13,243 nt of DNA from Bacteroidales bacterium UBA1217. GTDB taxonomy: Bacteria > Bacteroidota > Bacteroidia > Bacteroidales > P3. The notes beneath the pieces are model-generated. The model was given only the letters and a program-made list of their open reading frames with translations. It was not told the origin of the DNA and searched no databases. Position numbers and translations under genes: made by a program. Positions within the stretch are counted from its first letter, which is position 1; every line of letters starts with the position of its first letter. The stretch spans positions 1 through 13,243 of the forward strand of contig DBXH01000039.1 in the NCBI GenBank assembly GCA_002309335.1. The letters are read 5' to 3'. Below, piece after piece: positions 7,571 to 13,243 of the stretch.

Positions 7571-8452
7571 TTATAAGGTTGAGGTTAGTTTTGATATTAC
7601 TGCGATTGTTTGTTTGGTGGCGCGAACGTCGTGCACTCGGAGCATCTGGGCTCCTTGAAGCAGGGCTGCTGTGTGGAGCGCGACGGTGCCGGTAAAAGCG
7701 TCATCGGGAGTAGTGTCAAGAAGTCGGTAAATCATCGACTTGCGCGAGAGAGCGACAAGCAGAGGATTGTTGGGGAAGAACGTGCGGAACTCGCCTATCC
7801 TGTTCAGCAGGCGGTAGTTCTGGTCAAGGGTTTTGGAAAAACCGAAACCGGGATCAATAATAACATCGCGGACGCCCATTTCGCGCAGACGGACGTTGAG
7901 TTGCGACAGATGCATCACAGCCGATGCAGTTATGTCGTCGGAAGCGTCGCCCGACAGATGTTTGATGCCAGCGGGGTCGTCGACGGTACCGCAGGGGTTG
8001 TGCATCAGTATATATGGTGTGCGGAGGTCTGCAACGGTCTTAAACATATCGGGGTCAAAGGCGCCTCCGCTGATGTCGTTGATGATATCGGCACCTGCAT
8101 CTACGGCCACGCGAGCAGGATGCGAGAAGCAGGTATCGACCGAAATAACTGCGTCGGAAAGCTGTCTACGCACAATGCTTACCGCAGCGGCAAGTCGTTT
8201 TGCCTCCTCCTCGGGAGTGAGCATCTGAGCGCCGGGACGGGTGGAAACAGCACCGATGTCAATGATGTCGGCACCCTCTTCAGCCATCTGTATTGCACGC
8301 TCAACAATTTGTTTCTCACCCATATAACGACCACCATCGTAGAACGAATCGGGGGTAACGTTGAGTATGCCCATCACCACCGGAGCCTCGTACCGAAACA
8401 GACGGTCACCGCAGCAAATTGTGAATGGTATAAAAGAATTATTTTCATTCAT
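7571..8452 (-). CDS. folP: Dihydropteroate synthase
   Basis: This cytoplasmic enzyme of folate synthesis condenses p-aminobenzoate with 6-hydroxymethyl-7,8-dihydropterin pyrophosphate; it is the sulfonamide target. The 293 residues show a TIM-barrel with the family motifs in order: MGILNVTPDSF (27-37), DIGAVSTRPGA (65-75), ISVDT (103-107), ADIINDISGG (121-130), HNPCG (151-155), DPGFGFSKT (200-208), ALSRKS (234-239) and LRVHDV (271-276). Pterin and pyrophosphate contact residues (Asn31, Asp106, Asn125, Lys238, Arg272, His274) appear intact. Length is usual. It is the first gene of the leftward folP-cdaA group and is divergent from the DUF1599 gene. An inverted repeat abuts its start codon directly. 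No -7 element could be found for it. Confidence 0.97.
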   Translation of the reverse strand: MNENNSFIPFTICCGDRLFRYEAPVVMGILNVTPDSFYDGGRYMGEKQIVERAIQMAEEGADIIDIGAVSTRPGAQMLTPEEEAKRLAAAVSIVRRQLSDAVISVDTCFSHPARVAVDAGADIINDISGGAFDPDMFKTVADLRTPYILMHNPCGTVDDPAGIKHLSGDASDDITASAVMHLSQLNVRLREMGVRDVIIDPGFGFSKTLDQNYRLLNRIGEFRTFFPNNPLLVALSRKSMIYRLLDTTPDDAFTGTVALHTAALLQGAQMLRVHDVRATKQTIAVISKLTSTL

Positions 8453-8489
8453 AACAATAAAAGAACGACAATAGCGTTGTTTTATTGTT
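8453..8489. repeat. 37-bp interrupted inverted repeat in the folP/DUF1599 divergent gap
   Basis: The arms AACAATAAAA (8453-8462) and TTTTATTGTT (8480-8489) are perfect reverse complements. Inside them, after one mismatch, AACG (8464-8467) pairs with CGTT (8475-8478) around a 7-base centre. The repeat fills 37 of the 43 intergenic bases: it touches the folP ATG on one side and ends six bases before the other ATG. It could be an operator read by both genes or a leader hairpin in either transcript; the sequence does not decide. Confidence 0.75.
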
Positions 8490-8495
8490 TAAAAA

Positions 8496-9053
8496 ATGAT
8501 TATGACTCGGACAGAGAAAGAATTTGAGAAAGAAATCAAGTGTTGCAGAGATATTTACGAGAAAAAAACTCGTGACTACGGCACTTCGTGGCGCATATTG
8601 CGTCTGCCGTCGCTGACCGACCAGATATTCATCAAGGCAAACCGCATCCGCAGTATTGAGGAAACGGGCGAGAATAAAATTGGCGACGATGTAAAAGGCG
8701 AATATGTTGCTATGGTTAACTATGCAGTTATGGCGCTGATACAGCAGGAGTTGGAAACGGAAAATGAGTTGGAGCTGCCGCTGGAGAGGGCTATGGAACT
8801 ATACGACAAGCATCTTGGACGCACGGTAAAGCTAATGCTTGACAAAAACCACGACTACGGCGAGGCTTGGCGCCAGATGCGTGTTAGTTCGATGACCGAC
8901 TTGATTTTGATGAAACTGAAACGCATCAAACAGATTGAGGACAACGACGGCAAAACAATCATTTCGGAAGGTGTCGAAGGCGGATATATGGATATCATTA
9001 ATTATTCGCTCTTCTGCCTGATAAGACTTAACGAATTAAAAGTTGAAGCTTGA
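8496..9053 (+). CDS. DUF1599 (nucleotide modification associated domain 1) protein, two repeats
   Basis: This is a 185-residue soluble protein built from two copies of one domain. Copy 1 (about 15-83) has RDYGTSWR...SLTDQIFIKANRIRSIE...KGEYVAMVNYAVMALI. Copy 2 (about 107-176) has HDYGEAWR...SMTDLILMKLKRIKQIE...EGGYMDIINYSLFCLI. The shared pattern is DYGxxWRxxRxxSxTDxIxxKxxRIxxIE, then EGxYxxxxNY. I recognise this as DUF1599, also called nucleotide modification associated domain 1; the biochemical role is not established to my knowledge. The start could be Met1 or Met3, six bases further on. It is the first gene of the rightward group and lies 30 bp before the BT_3928-like gene. The opposite gene is folP, so a link to nucleotide or folate metabolism is possible but only inferred. 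Confidence 0.9.
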   Translation: MIMTRTEKEFEKEIKCCRDIYEKKTRDYGTSWRILRLPSLTDQIFIKANRIRSIEETGENKIGDDVKGEYVAMVNYAVMALIQQELETENELELPLERAMELYDKHLGRTVKLMLDKNHDYGEAWRQMRVSSMTDLILMKLKRIKQIEDNDGKTIISEGVEGGYMDIINYSLFCLIRLNELKVEA

Positions 9054-9083
9054 GATTCAACAATCACTAATCAACAACAAAAT

Positions 9084-10241
9084 ATGATTAAAGAAACCAA
9101 AACAAACAAAGTGTTACGCATCATCGCCCGATGGTTTGTGGGCTTGGTGTTCCTTTTTTCAAGCTTTGTGAAGGGCGTCGACCCGATGGGTACCGCCTTT
9201 AAAGTGGAAGAATATATGACCGCTTGGAGCATCGGAGGGTTGTCGTTCGAATGGGCGCTGCCACTGGCACCGTTCCTGTCGATGGCGCTTATTACAGCCG
9301 AGTTCCTTGTCGGTGTACTGCTGATCACCGGCTCGTTCCGCAAGCTGAGTGCGTGGCTGTTGCTTCTGATGATGGCGTTCTTCACCGTCACCACGCTCAT
9401 AGATGCTATTACGAACAAGGTTAGCGACTGCGGTTGCTTTGGCGATGCCGTGAAACTGACCAACTGGCAAACTTTCTGGAAAAACATCGTGCTGGATGTA
9501 CCAACGGTGTTTATCTTCCTTACACGCCGCTGGCCGAGAAAGAAACGTTTTGAAAGAGATATGCTTATCAGTTTGGCTGCAATAGCGGCTATGATTATCT
9601 TTGGACTTTACAACATCAACAACGAGCCCGTGCTGGATTTCCGCCCCTGGAAGGTTGGCAACCGGATGATCAAGAACCTCGAAGAGGGTCTTGAGACCAC
9701 AAATCAGGTAACTTACAAGAATTTAGAAACGGGCGAATTCAGAACGATGGATTCGAAAGAGCTGATGGAATGCTACGCCGCCGATCCTGACTGGGGCAAC
9801 AAGTGGGAATGGGTAGGCACCAGCACGGTGAGCCCTTACGAAATTGTCGACCCGAAGAACGACAGCGTTGTGTCGTTCCCGATAGAGAATGCCGACGGCG
9901 AGGACTACACATTCGACCTGATTGGCGCCACCGACGGCCCTGTGCTGCTCTGCACGATACACCACTTGAAGGATGTGAACGAACGCGGCGTTAAAGCCAT
10001 CGCCGAGATGAAGCAGAAAGCGATGGACAGCGACATACGTTTCGCGGTAATCAGCAACGCCGAACAGAGCGAGTTGTTGCAGTTCCTTTATGGCAACACG
10101 CTGATGGACGTCGAGTACTACTTCGGCGACGAGAAGGCCATCGAGGCTATGATACGCAGCAATCCCGGCTTCGTGCTGATGCAGGACGCTACCGTCAAGG
10201 GTAAATGGCATTACAAGAATGTAGAGAAATTAAATTTTTAA
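9084..10241 (+). CDS. BT_3928-like membrane protein: DoxX/MauE-like domain plus thioredoxin-like domain
   Basis: This is a 385-residue inner-membrane protein. Residues about 10-150 form a four-helix DoxX/MauE-like domain (helices near 12-30, 57-82, 88-110 and 130-147) with the motif DCGCFGDAVKLTNWQTFWKN (115-134), which contains a CxC pair (Cys116 and Cys118). A fifth helix spans about 160-177. The soluble part, presumably periplasmic, ends in a thioredoxin-like region (about 283-380) with VLLCTIHHL (287-295), AVISN (321-325) and a proline before FVLMQDATVKGKW. The CxxC of active thioredoxins is absent; only Cys290 is near that place. The architecture matches what is called the BT_3928 family in Bacteroides. 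MauE/DoxX proteins are linked to thiol redox work, so a redox or quinone-linked role is plausible but unproven. It lies four bases before the DUF4293 gene, which suggests translational coupling. Confidence 0.88.
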   Translation: MIKETKTNKVLRIIARWFVGLVFLFSSFVKGVDPMGTAFKVEEYMTAWSIGGLSFEWALPLAPFLSMALITAEFLVGVLLITGSFRKLSAWLLLLMMAFFTVTTLIDAITNKVSDCGCFGDAVKLTNWQTFWKNIVLDVPTVFIFLTRRWPRKKRFERDMLISLAAIAAMIIFGLYNINNEPVLDFRPWKVGNRMIKNLEEGLETTNQVTYKNLETGEFRTMDSKELMECYAADPDWGNKWEWVGTSTVSPYEIVDPKNDSVVSFPIENADGEDYTFDLIGATDGPVLLCTIHHLKDVNERGVKAIAEMKQKAMDSDIRFAVISNAEQSELLQFLYGNTLMDVEYYFGDEKAIEAMIRSNPGFVLMQDATVKGKWHYKNVEKLNF

Positions 10242-10245
10242 ATCA

Positions 10246-10812
10246 ATGTTACAGAGAATTCAATCTTTTTATTTAGTTCTGGCACTCGTAGGCATCATAA
10301 TGCTTTTCCAGTTCCCGATAGCAACTTACACGATGCCAAATATGACCAAAACAGGCGAAATTACCTCCGAACTTCAACTTGTTGGCAAGGATAGCAAGTA
10401 TATGAACGACACCAACGACATAATGGATATCACCTACATAGGACAGGATCTTGTCCGGCTGAAAGGCGGCTGGGTGCTTATGGTTCTTGCAGGCTTGGTG
10501 GGCGTTGTGGCTCTGGCGAGCATATTCCTGTTCAAGAACCGCGTGCTTCAGATGCGCGTCGTTGCCTGCGGCGGCTTGCTTAATATGATTTACATCTTCC
10601 TCATCTTCTTCTGGGCAATCAACGGCACAGGCGGCAATGGCGGCTATCTTGGCGCCTTGCAGGATTTGCATATCACCAGCGAGACGATAGCAGTTAATAT
10701 GTGGACACCGGGAACGATCATCCCTATCGTGACCCTCATCCTGCTCTATCTTGCCCAGCGCGCCATCAAGAAGGACGAGATGAAGGTGCGTGCAGCAGAC
10801 AGATTGCGCTAA
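10246..10812 (+). CDS. DUF4293 family four-helix membrane protein
   Basis: This is a 188-residue inner-membrane protein of unknown function that I recognise as DUF4293, a family known mainly from Bacteroidota. It has the family start MLQRIQS, helix 1 (about 8-27), a hydrophilic loop (28-74), helix 2 (about 75-96), the motif FKNRVLQMR (96-104), helix 3 (about 105-125), a glycine-rich loop and helix 4 (about 154-171). It ends with the typical AIKKDEMKVRAADRLR (173-188). Length is usual. It follows the BT_3928-like gene by four bases and precedes tsaE by 38 bases, so the three are probably one transcript. Nothing in the sequence reveals a catalytic site. Confidence 0.9.
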   Translation: MLQRIQSFYLVLALVGIIMLFQFPIATYTMPNMTKTGEITSELQLVGKDSKYMNDTNDIMDITYIGQDLVRLKGGWVLMVLAGLVGVVALASIFLFKNRVLQMRVVACGGLLNMIYIFLIFFWAINGTGGNGGYLGALQDLHITSETIAVNMWTPGTIIPIVTLILLYLAQRAIKKDEMKVRAADRLR

Positions 10813-10850
10813 TTCAATCAGGAATTAGTAGTTAGGAATAATGAATCATT

Positions 10851-11276
10851 ATGCTTAGGTTAACGTTTAACCAGATAGACCAATTGCCGGAGGTGGCGAA
10901 GAGGCTGCTCGCGGAGTTCCCCGACGAACGCTTCTACGCCTTCTTCGGCTCTATGGGTGTGGGCAAAACGACGCTCATCAAGGAAATCTGCGCCCAACTG
11001 GGCGTTGAGCAGAACGTCTGCAGCCCCACATTCGCCATCATCAACGAGTATGCCGACCGCGACGGCGAGCCGGTATACCACTTTGATTTCTACCGCCTCA
11101 AGAACCTCGACGAGGCTTACGACATCGGCTATGAGGAGTATTTCTATTCCGGCTGCTGGTGCTTCACCGAATGGACCGAGAAGATAGAGCCTCTCTTACC
11201 CGACCGCTACCTGCGCATCGACATAGTTGAGCAGAACGGCACCCGCACGCTTACCGCCGATATTGTGGAAGAATAA
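10851..11276 (+). CDS. tsaE: tRNA threonylcarbamoyladenosine biosynthesis ATPase TsaE
   Basis: TsaE is the P-loop ATPase that works with TsaB and TsaD to place threonylcarbamoyl on A37 of ANN-decoding tRNAs (t6A), which include the tRNA-Asn at the left of this window. The 141 residues have Walker A GSMGVGKTT (33-41), SPTF (58-61) in the switch region, YHFDFYRL (76-83), and FTEWTEKIEPLLP (105-117) near the C-terminus; all are standard for the family, and length is usual (about 140-160). It is the last gene of the rightward DUF1599 group. A 15-bp perfect palindrome (10838-10852) overlaps the start codon. The next gene, rsfS, is 458 bases away behind hairpins that may end this transcript. Confidence 0.96.
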   Translation: MLRLTFNQIDQLPEVAKRLLAEFPDERFYAFFGSMGVGKTTLIKEICAQLGVEQNVCSPTFAIINEYADRDGEPVYHFDFYRLKNLDEAYDIGYEEYFYSGCWCFTEWTEKIEPLLPDRYLRIDIVEQNGTRTLTADIVEE

Positions 11277-11323
11277 AACCACTCCTTCCATCATCAATTT
11301 ACAACCTCTTTTTTTGTGACTTT

Positions 11324-11391
11324 CTGGCACGAGTTTTTGTGCCAGTGAAATGTTAATTTTTCACTTTTTTGACCGAAAAATTTTAACATTT
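11324..11391 (+). terminator. Candidate double-hairpin terminator of the tsaE transcript
   Basis: The first hairpin is CTGGCAC (11324-11330) with GTGCCAG (11339-11345) and an 8-base loop; it has no direct T run. The second has arms AAATGTTAATTTTTC (11348-11362) and GAAAAATTTTAACATTT (11375-11391), perfect except for a two-base bulge, and ends in a T-rich stretch (11389-11393). They begin 48 bases after the tsaE stop. Together they are a plausible but not canonical terminator; either hairpin could instead be regulatory. Confidence 0.45.
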
Positions 11392-11517
11392 TTATTTCGT
11401 TGATTATCAATATCTAATTTTATACGCTTCTTGTTTTACCCTAGATTTGCTCTGAGTTTTACACTTGTAATAATCTTATTTACATCTTATTATAGTCTAC
11501 TAAAGTAGAATCAGACA

Positions 11518-11561
11518 AAAATTTGATAAGAATATGACTAGAATATGATAAGAATATGATA
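11518..11561. repeat. 11-bp phased direct repeats, core AGAATATGA
   Basis: AGAATATGA occurs exactly at 11529-11537, 11540-11548 and 11551-11559, so the period is 11 bp. A weaker copy (AAAATTTGA, 7 of 9 matches) sits in phase at 11518-11526. Repeats spaced by one helical turn put all copies on the same face of DNA, as in binding sites of OmpR/PhoB-type response regulators. The binding protein is unknown. They lie about 175 bases upstream of rsfS. Confidence 0.7.
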
Positions 11562-11613
11562 TAAGGGAATCATATAGTTACGATAGGAGAAAATTTGGGG
11601 AAATTAGGCGTTG

Positions 11614-11634
11614 AAATGTTAAAATTTAACATTT
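11614..11634. repeat. Perfect 21-bp palindrome with AAATGTTAA half-sites
   Basis: The arms AAATGTTAAA (11614-11623) and TTTAACATTT (11625-11634) are perfect reverse complements around one central A. The same 9-mer half-site also forms the outer arms of the inverted repeat at 11348-11391. It lies 100 bases before the rsfS ATG, so it could be an operator site upstream of the rsfS promoter. Confidence 0.65.
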
Positions 11635-11678
11635 AACGAAGGGCATTTCGGGCGTAAATCGGGCCGATGGACGGATTG

Positions 11679-11711
11679 TTGCCGCGAGTATTGTTTTTTT
11701 TCGTAATTTTG
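11679..11711 (+). promoter_or_regulatory. Probable Bacteroidota-type promoter of rsfS-ftsH
   Basis: TAATTTTG at 11704-11711 fits the -7 consensus TAnnTTTG exactly. A TTG at 11679-11681 lies 22 bp upstream as a weak -33 element, slightly wider than the usual spacing. Transcription would start near 11717, giving a leader of about 18 bases before the ATG at 11735. Confidence 0.6.
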
Positions 11712-11734
11712 CAAATTTGAACTATATTTATATA

Positions 11735-12109
11735 ATGGCAAAAACGAAGAATAACATATCTGAAAGCGAGGTACTTGCAAAGCTCGCGGCACAAGCTATA
11801 GACAACAAAAAAGGTCTCGATACGGTGATCATAGACCTGCGCGGGGTGCAGTCGGCACCGGCAAGCTTCTTTGTAATCTGCAGCGGCAACGTCCCGTCGC
11901 ACGTCAGCGCAATATGCGACGGTGTGTTCGAGACCATCAAGAAGGCTACTGGCTACAATCCGCACAAAATAGAGGGCTATGAGAACGCCGAATGGATTCT
12001 GATGGATTATTTCGACGTGGTGGTACATATCTTCCTGAAAGACAAACGCGACCACTATCGGCTCGAGCAGCTGTGGGCGGACGGGAAAATTGTGAATTGT
12101 GAAAGTTAA
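11735..12109 (+). CDS. rsfS: Ribosome silencing factor RsfS
   Basis: RsfS binds ribosomal protein uL14 on the large subunit and blocks subunit joining, which saves energy in starvation. The 124 residues show the family pattern: LDTVIIDLRGV (28-38), FFVICSG near 45-51, HKIEGYENAEWILMDYFDVV (about 81-100), HIF, then HYRLEQLW (112-119). I chose the ATG at 11735 (MAKTKNNIS). An upstream in-frame TTG at 11717 would add six residues, but it falls at the expected transcription start of the promoter just before it. Length fits the family (about 105-125). ftsH follows after 16 bases; this pairing is common in Bacteroidota from memory, so a shared transcript is likely. Confidence 0.95.
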   Translation: MAKTKNNISESEVLAKLAAQAIDNKKGLDTVIIDLRGVQSAPASFFVICSGNVPSHVSAICDGVFETIKKATGYNPHKIEGYENAEWILMDYFDVVVHIFLKDKRDHYRLEQLWADGKIVNCES

Positions 12110-12125
12110 ATTTTAAATTGTTAAA

Positions 12126-13243
12126 ATGAGCGAGAACGATAACAAAGATAAAAAGCAGAAACTAAACAACCCGTTGAACAAACAGGACGGCAACAAGCCG
12201 GGCAACGGCAAGAAGAAAGGCAACGACTGGATTATGTATATCGTCTATGCCATCATCATCCTGTCGCTCGGCGGTGTCTGGATGGGCAGCGGCAACAAGG
12301 GCGGCAGCCGCGAAATTGGGTGGCAGAAACTCGACGAGATACTGCGCAAGGGCGACCAGCGCGAGATTGTGGTCGTCGACAAGGAGTATGCCGAGATTTA
12401 CATCAAGGAGGAGATGCTGAAGAACGACACCGCATACAATGACATTATGCGTGGCGCAAAGGATGTGAAGGATGCCGGCCACTACACCTACAAGTTTATC
12501 GACGTTGAAAGTTTCAAGAACGATATCGACAAGATTTCGCAGCAGAACTTTGAGCGCGATACAGCTGGCCTTGCCGACAGCAACGGCTACGTAAGCTCGG
12601 AAAGGATAAACCAGCTGCAGCGCAAGAACCACATAGAGCTGAAGAGTCGCGAGAGCGACAAGACGTGGGAGAAGGTGCTCTACTGGTTCGGGCCAATACT
12701 GATGCTGGTCTTCTTCTTCGTCATTATGGGCCGCATTACGAGCCGTCAGATGGGCGGCGGCGGTGGCGGAATATTCAGCGTCGGCAAGTCGAAAGCCAAA
12801 ATGTACGACGGCAAGACGTCGACCAACGTCACCTTCAAGGATGTTGCTGGTTTGGCAGGCGCCAAGGAGGAGGTGATGGAGGTGGTCGATTTCCTGAAGA
12901 ACCCCAAGAAATATACCGCTTTGGGCGGCAAGATACCCAAAGGCGTGCTGCTGGTAGGTCCTCCGGGTACGGGTAAGACCTTGCTGGCCAAAGCCGTTGC
13001 CGGCGAAGCCAATGTGCCTTTCTTCTCGATGTCGGGAAGCGACTTCGTGGAGATGTTTGTGGGCGTGGGCGCTTCGCGTGTGCGCGACCTCTTTGAGGAA
13101 GCCAAGAAGAAAGCTCCTTGCATCATATTTATTGACGAGATCGACGCTGTGGGCCGCGCCCGCAGCCGCGGCGGTTTAAGCAACGCCAACGACGAGCGCG
13201 AGAACACGCTCAACCAGCTGCTTACGGAGATGGACGGTTTCGG
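12126..13243 (+). CDS. ftsH: ATP-dependent zinc metalloprotease FtsH, N-terminal part
   Basis: FtsH is the membrane-bound AAA+ protease that degrades misplaced membrane proteins and selected regulators. The frame is open from ATG 12126 to the window edge: 372 codons plus two bases. It shows a hydrophilic Lys/Asn/Gly-rich cytoplasmic start (1-34), helix 1 (about 35-53), a periplasmic domain (about 55-180) and helix 2 (about 185-201). A GGGGGG linker (210-215) leads into the AAA domain: TFKDVAGLAGAKEEV (236-250), Walker A GPPGTGKT (278-285), pore loop FVEMFVGVG (307-315) and Walker B IIFIDEID (333-340). The rest of the AAA domain and the HEXXH protease domain lie outside the window, so completeness cannot be judged. 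It starts 16 bases after rsfS. Confidence 0.97.
   Translation, partial: MSENDNKDKKQKLNNPLNKQDGNKPGNGKKKGNDWIMYIVYAIIILSLGGVWMGSGNKGGSREIGWQKLDEILRKGDQREIVVVDKEYAEIYIKEEMLKNDTAYNDIMRGAKDVKDAGHYTYKFIDVESFKNDIDKISQQNFERDTAGLADSNGYVSSERINQLQRKNHIELKSRESDKTWEKVLYWFGPILMLVFFFVIMGRITSRQMGGGGGGIFSVGKSKAKMYDGKTSTNVTFKDVAGLAGAKEEVMEVVDFLKNPKKYTALGGKIPKGVLLVGPPGTGKTLLAKAVAGEANVPFFSMSGSDFVEMFVGVGASRVRDLFEEAKKKAPCIIFIDEIDAVGRARSRGGLSNANDERENTLNQLLTEMDGF

Larger units (their letters stand above)
11277..11734. other. 458-bp AT-rich intergenic region before rsfS with several repeats
   Basis: No gene is supported here. The stretch holds, in order: a GC-containing hairpin (11324-11345), an AT-rich inverted repeat (11348-11391), a -7-like box TAGATTTG at 11442-11449 without a matching -33, a small palindrome TCTACT-aa-AGTAGA (11496-11509), three exact 9-mers spaced 11 bp apart (11529-11559), a 21-bp palindrome (11614-11634), and a promoter-like pair just before rsfS. 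It is far longer and more AT-rich than the other gaps on this strand. Confidence 0.8.

Noticed and set aside
7610..8527. A 305-codon open frame on the plus strand, antisense to folP
   Set aside because: It covers folP, which carries every family motif, and also runs into the start of the DUF1599 gene. Its translation shows no domain.
11529..11559. Short phased repeats as a CRISPR array
   Set aside because: Repeats of 9 bp with 2-bp gaps are far too short and no cas gene is present.
11396..11640. AT-rich repeats before rsfS as a replication origin with iterons
   Set aside because: I found no DnaA box (TTATCCACA-like) and no dnaA, dnaN or rep gene nearby. A regulatory reading is simpler.
11717..11734. 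Upstream TTG start for rsfS
   Set aside because: It would add six residues that are not typical of the family and falls at the predicted transcription start, so the ATG at 11735 is preferred.
12162..12632. A 156-codon minus-strand frame antisense to ftsH
   Set aside because: The plus strand here encodes the FtsH N-terminal and periplasmic region continuous with its AAA domain, so the antisense frame is a shadow.
1..13243. A phage, transposon, toxin-antitoxin or defence system
   Set aside because: I looked for transposase, integrase, restriction, toxin and reverse-transcriptase-like proteins and for terminal inverted repeats, and saw none. The gene content is housekeeping.

Overview
The window looks like ordinary chromosome from a member of the Bacteroidota, most likely the order Bacteroidales. 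The signs are lineage-typical families (a BT_3928-like DoxX/thioredoxin-like protein, a DUF4293 membrane protein, a two-copy DUF1599 protein), the gene pairs folP-cdaA and rsfS-ftsH, AT-rich leaders without Shine-Dalgarno sequences, tRNA genes without an encoded CCA end, and two promoters that fit the Bacteroidota -33/-7 pattern (TTTG and TAnnTTTG). The family or genus cannot be fixed from this sequence. Both ends cut a gene: a tRNA-Asn at the left and ftsH at the right.

Layout. Positions 1-188 hold two identical tRNA-Asn(GUU) genes (the first lacks its 5' end) and an intrinsic terminator. At 206-457 (+) lies a small single-pass membrane protein with four cysteines; its last bases overlap the convergent nnrD (450-1271, -), which encodes an NAD(P)H-hydrate dehydratase. 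Upstream of nnrD are a strong terminator hairpin and the gene for a secreted M16 zinc protease (1334-4180, -), which has a good promoter. A 385-base non-coding stretch follows. The next leftward group is folP (dihydropteroate synthase), cdaA (diadenylate cyclase) and a gene for a secreted, C-terminally anchored protein that joins an M23-like domain without visible active-site residues to an S41 serine peptidase domain.

folP is divergent from a rightward group: the DUF1599 protein, the BT_3928-like membrane protein, the DUF4293 protein and tsaE (tRNA t6A synthesis ATPase). The 43-base gap between the two groups is nearly filled by a long inverted repeat. After tsaE comes a repeat-rich, AT-rich 458-base gap, then rsfS (ribosome silencing factor) and ftsH (membrane AAA+ protease, cut by the window edge).

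The genes are mostly housekeeping: metabolite repair, folate synthesis, c-di-AMP signalling, tRNA modification, translation control and envelope proteolysis. I see no phage, transposon, CRISPR array or defence system. The least explained items are the M23-like/S41 fusion, the small cysteine protein, the terminator set directly against the nnrD start codon, the folP/DUF1599 inverted repeat, and two repeat systems before rsfS (three exact 9-mers spaced exactly 11 bp apart, and a 9-mer present as two inverted pairs).
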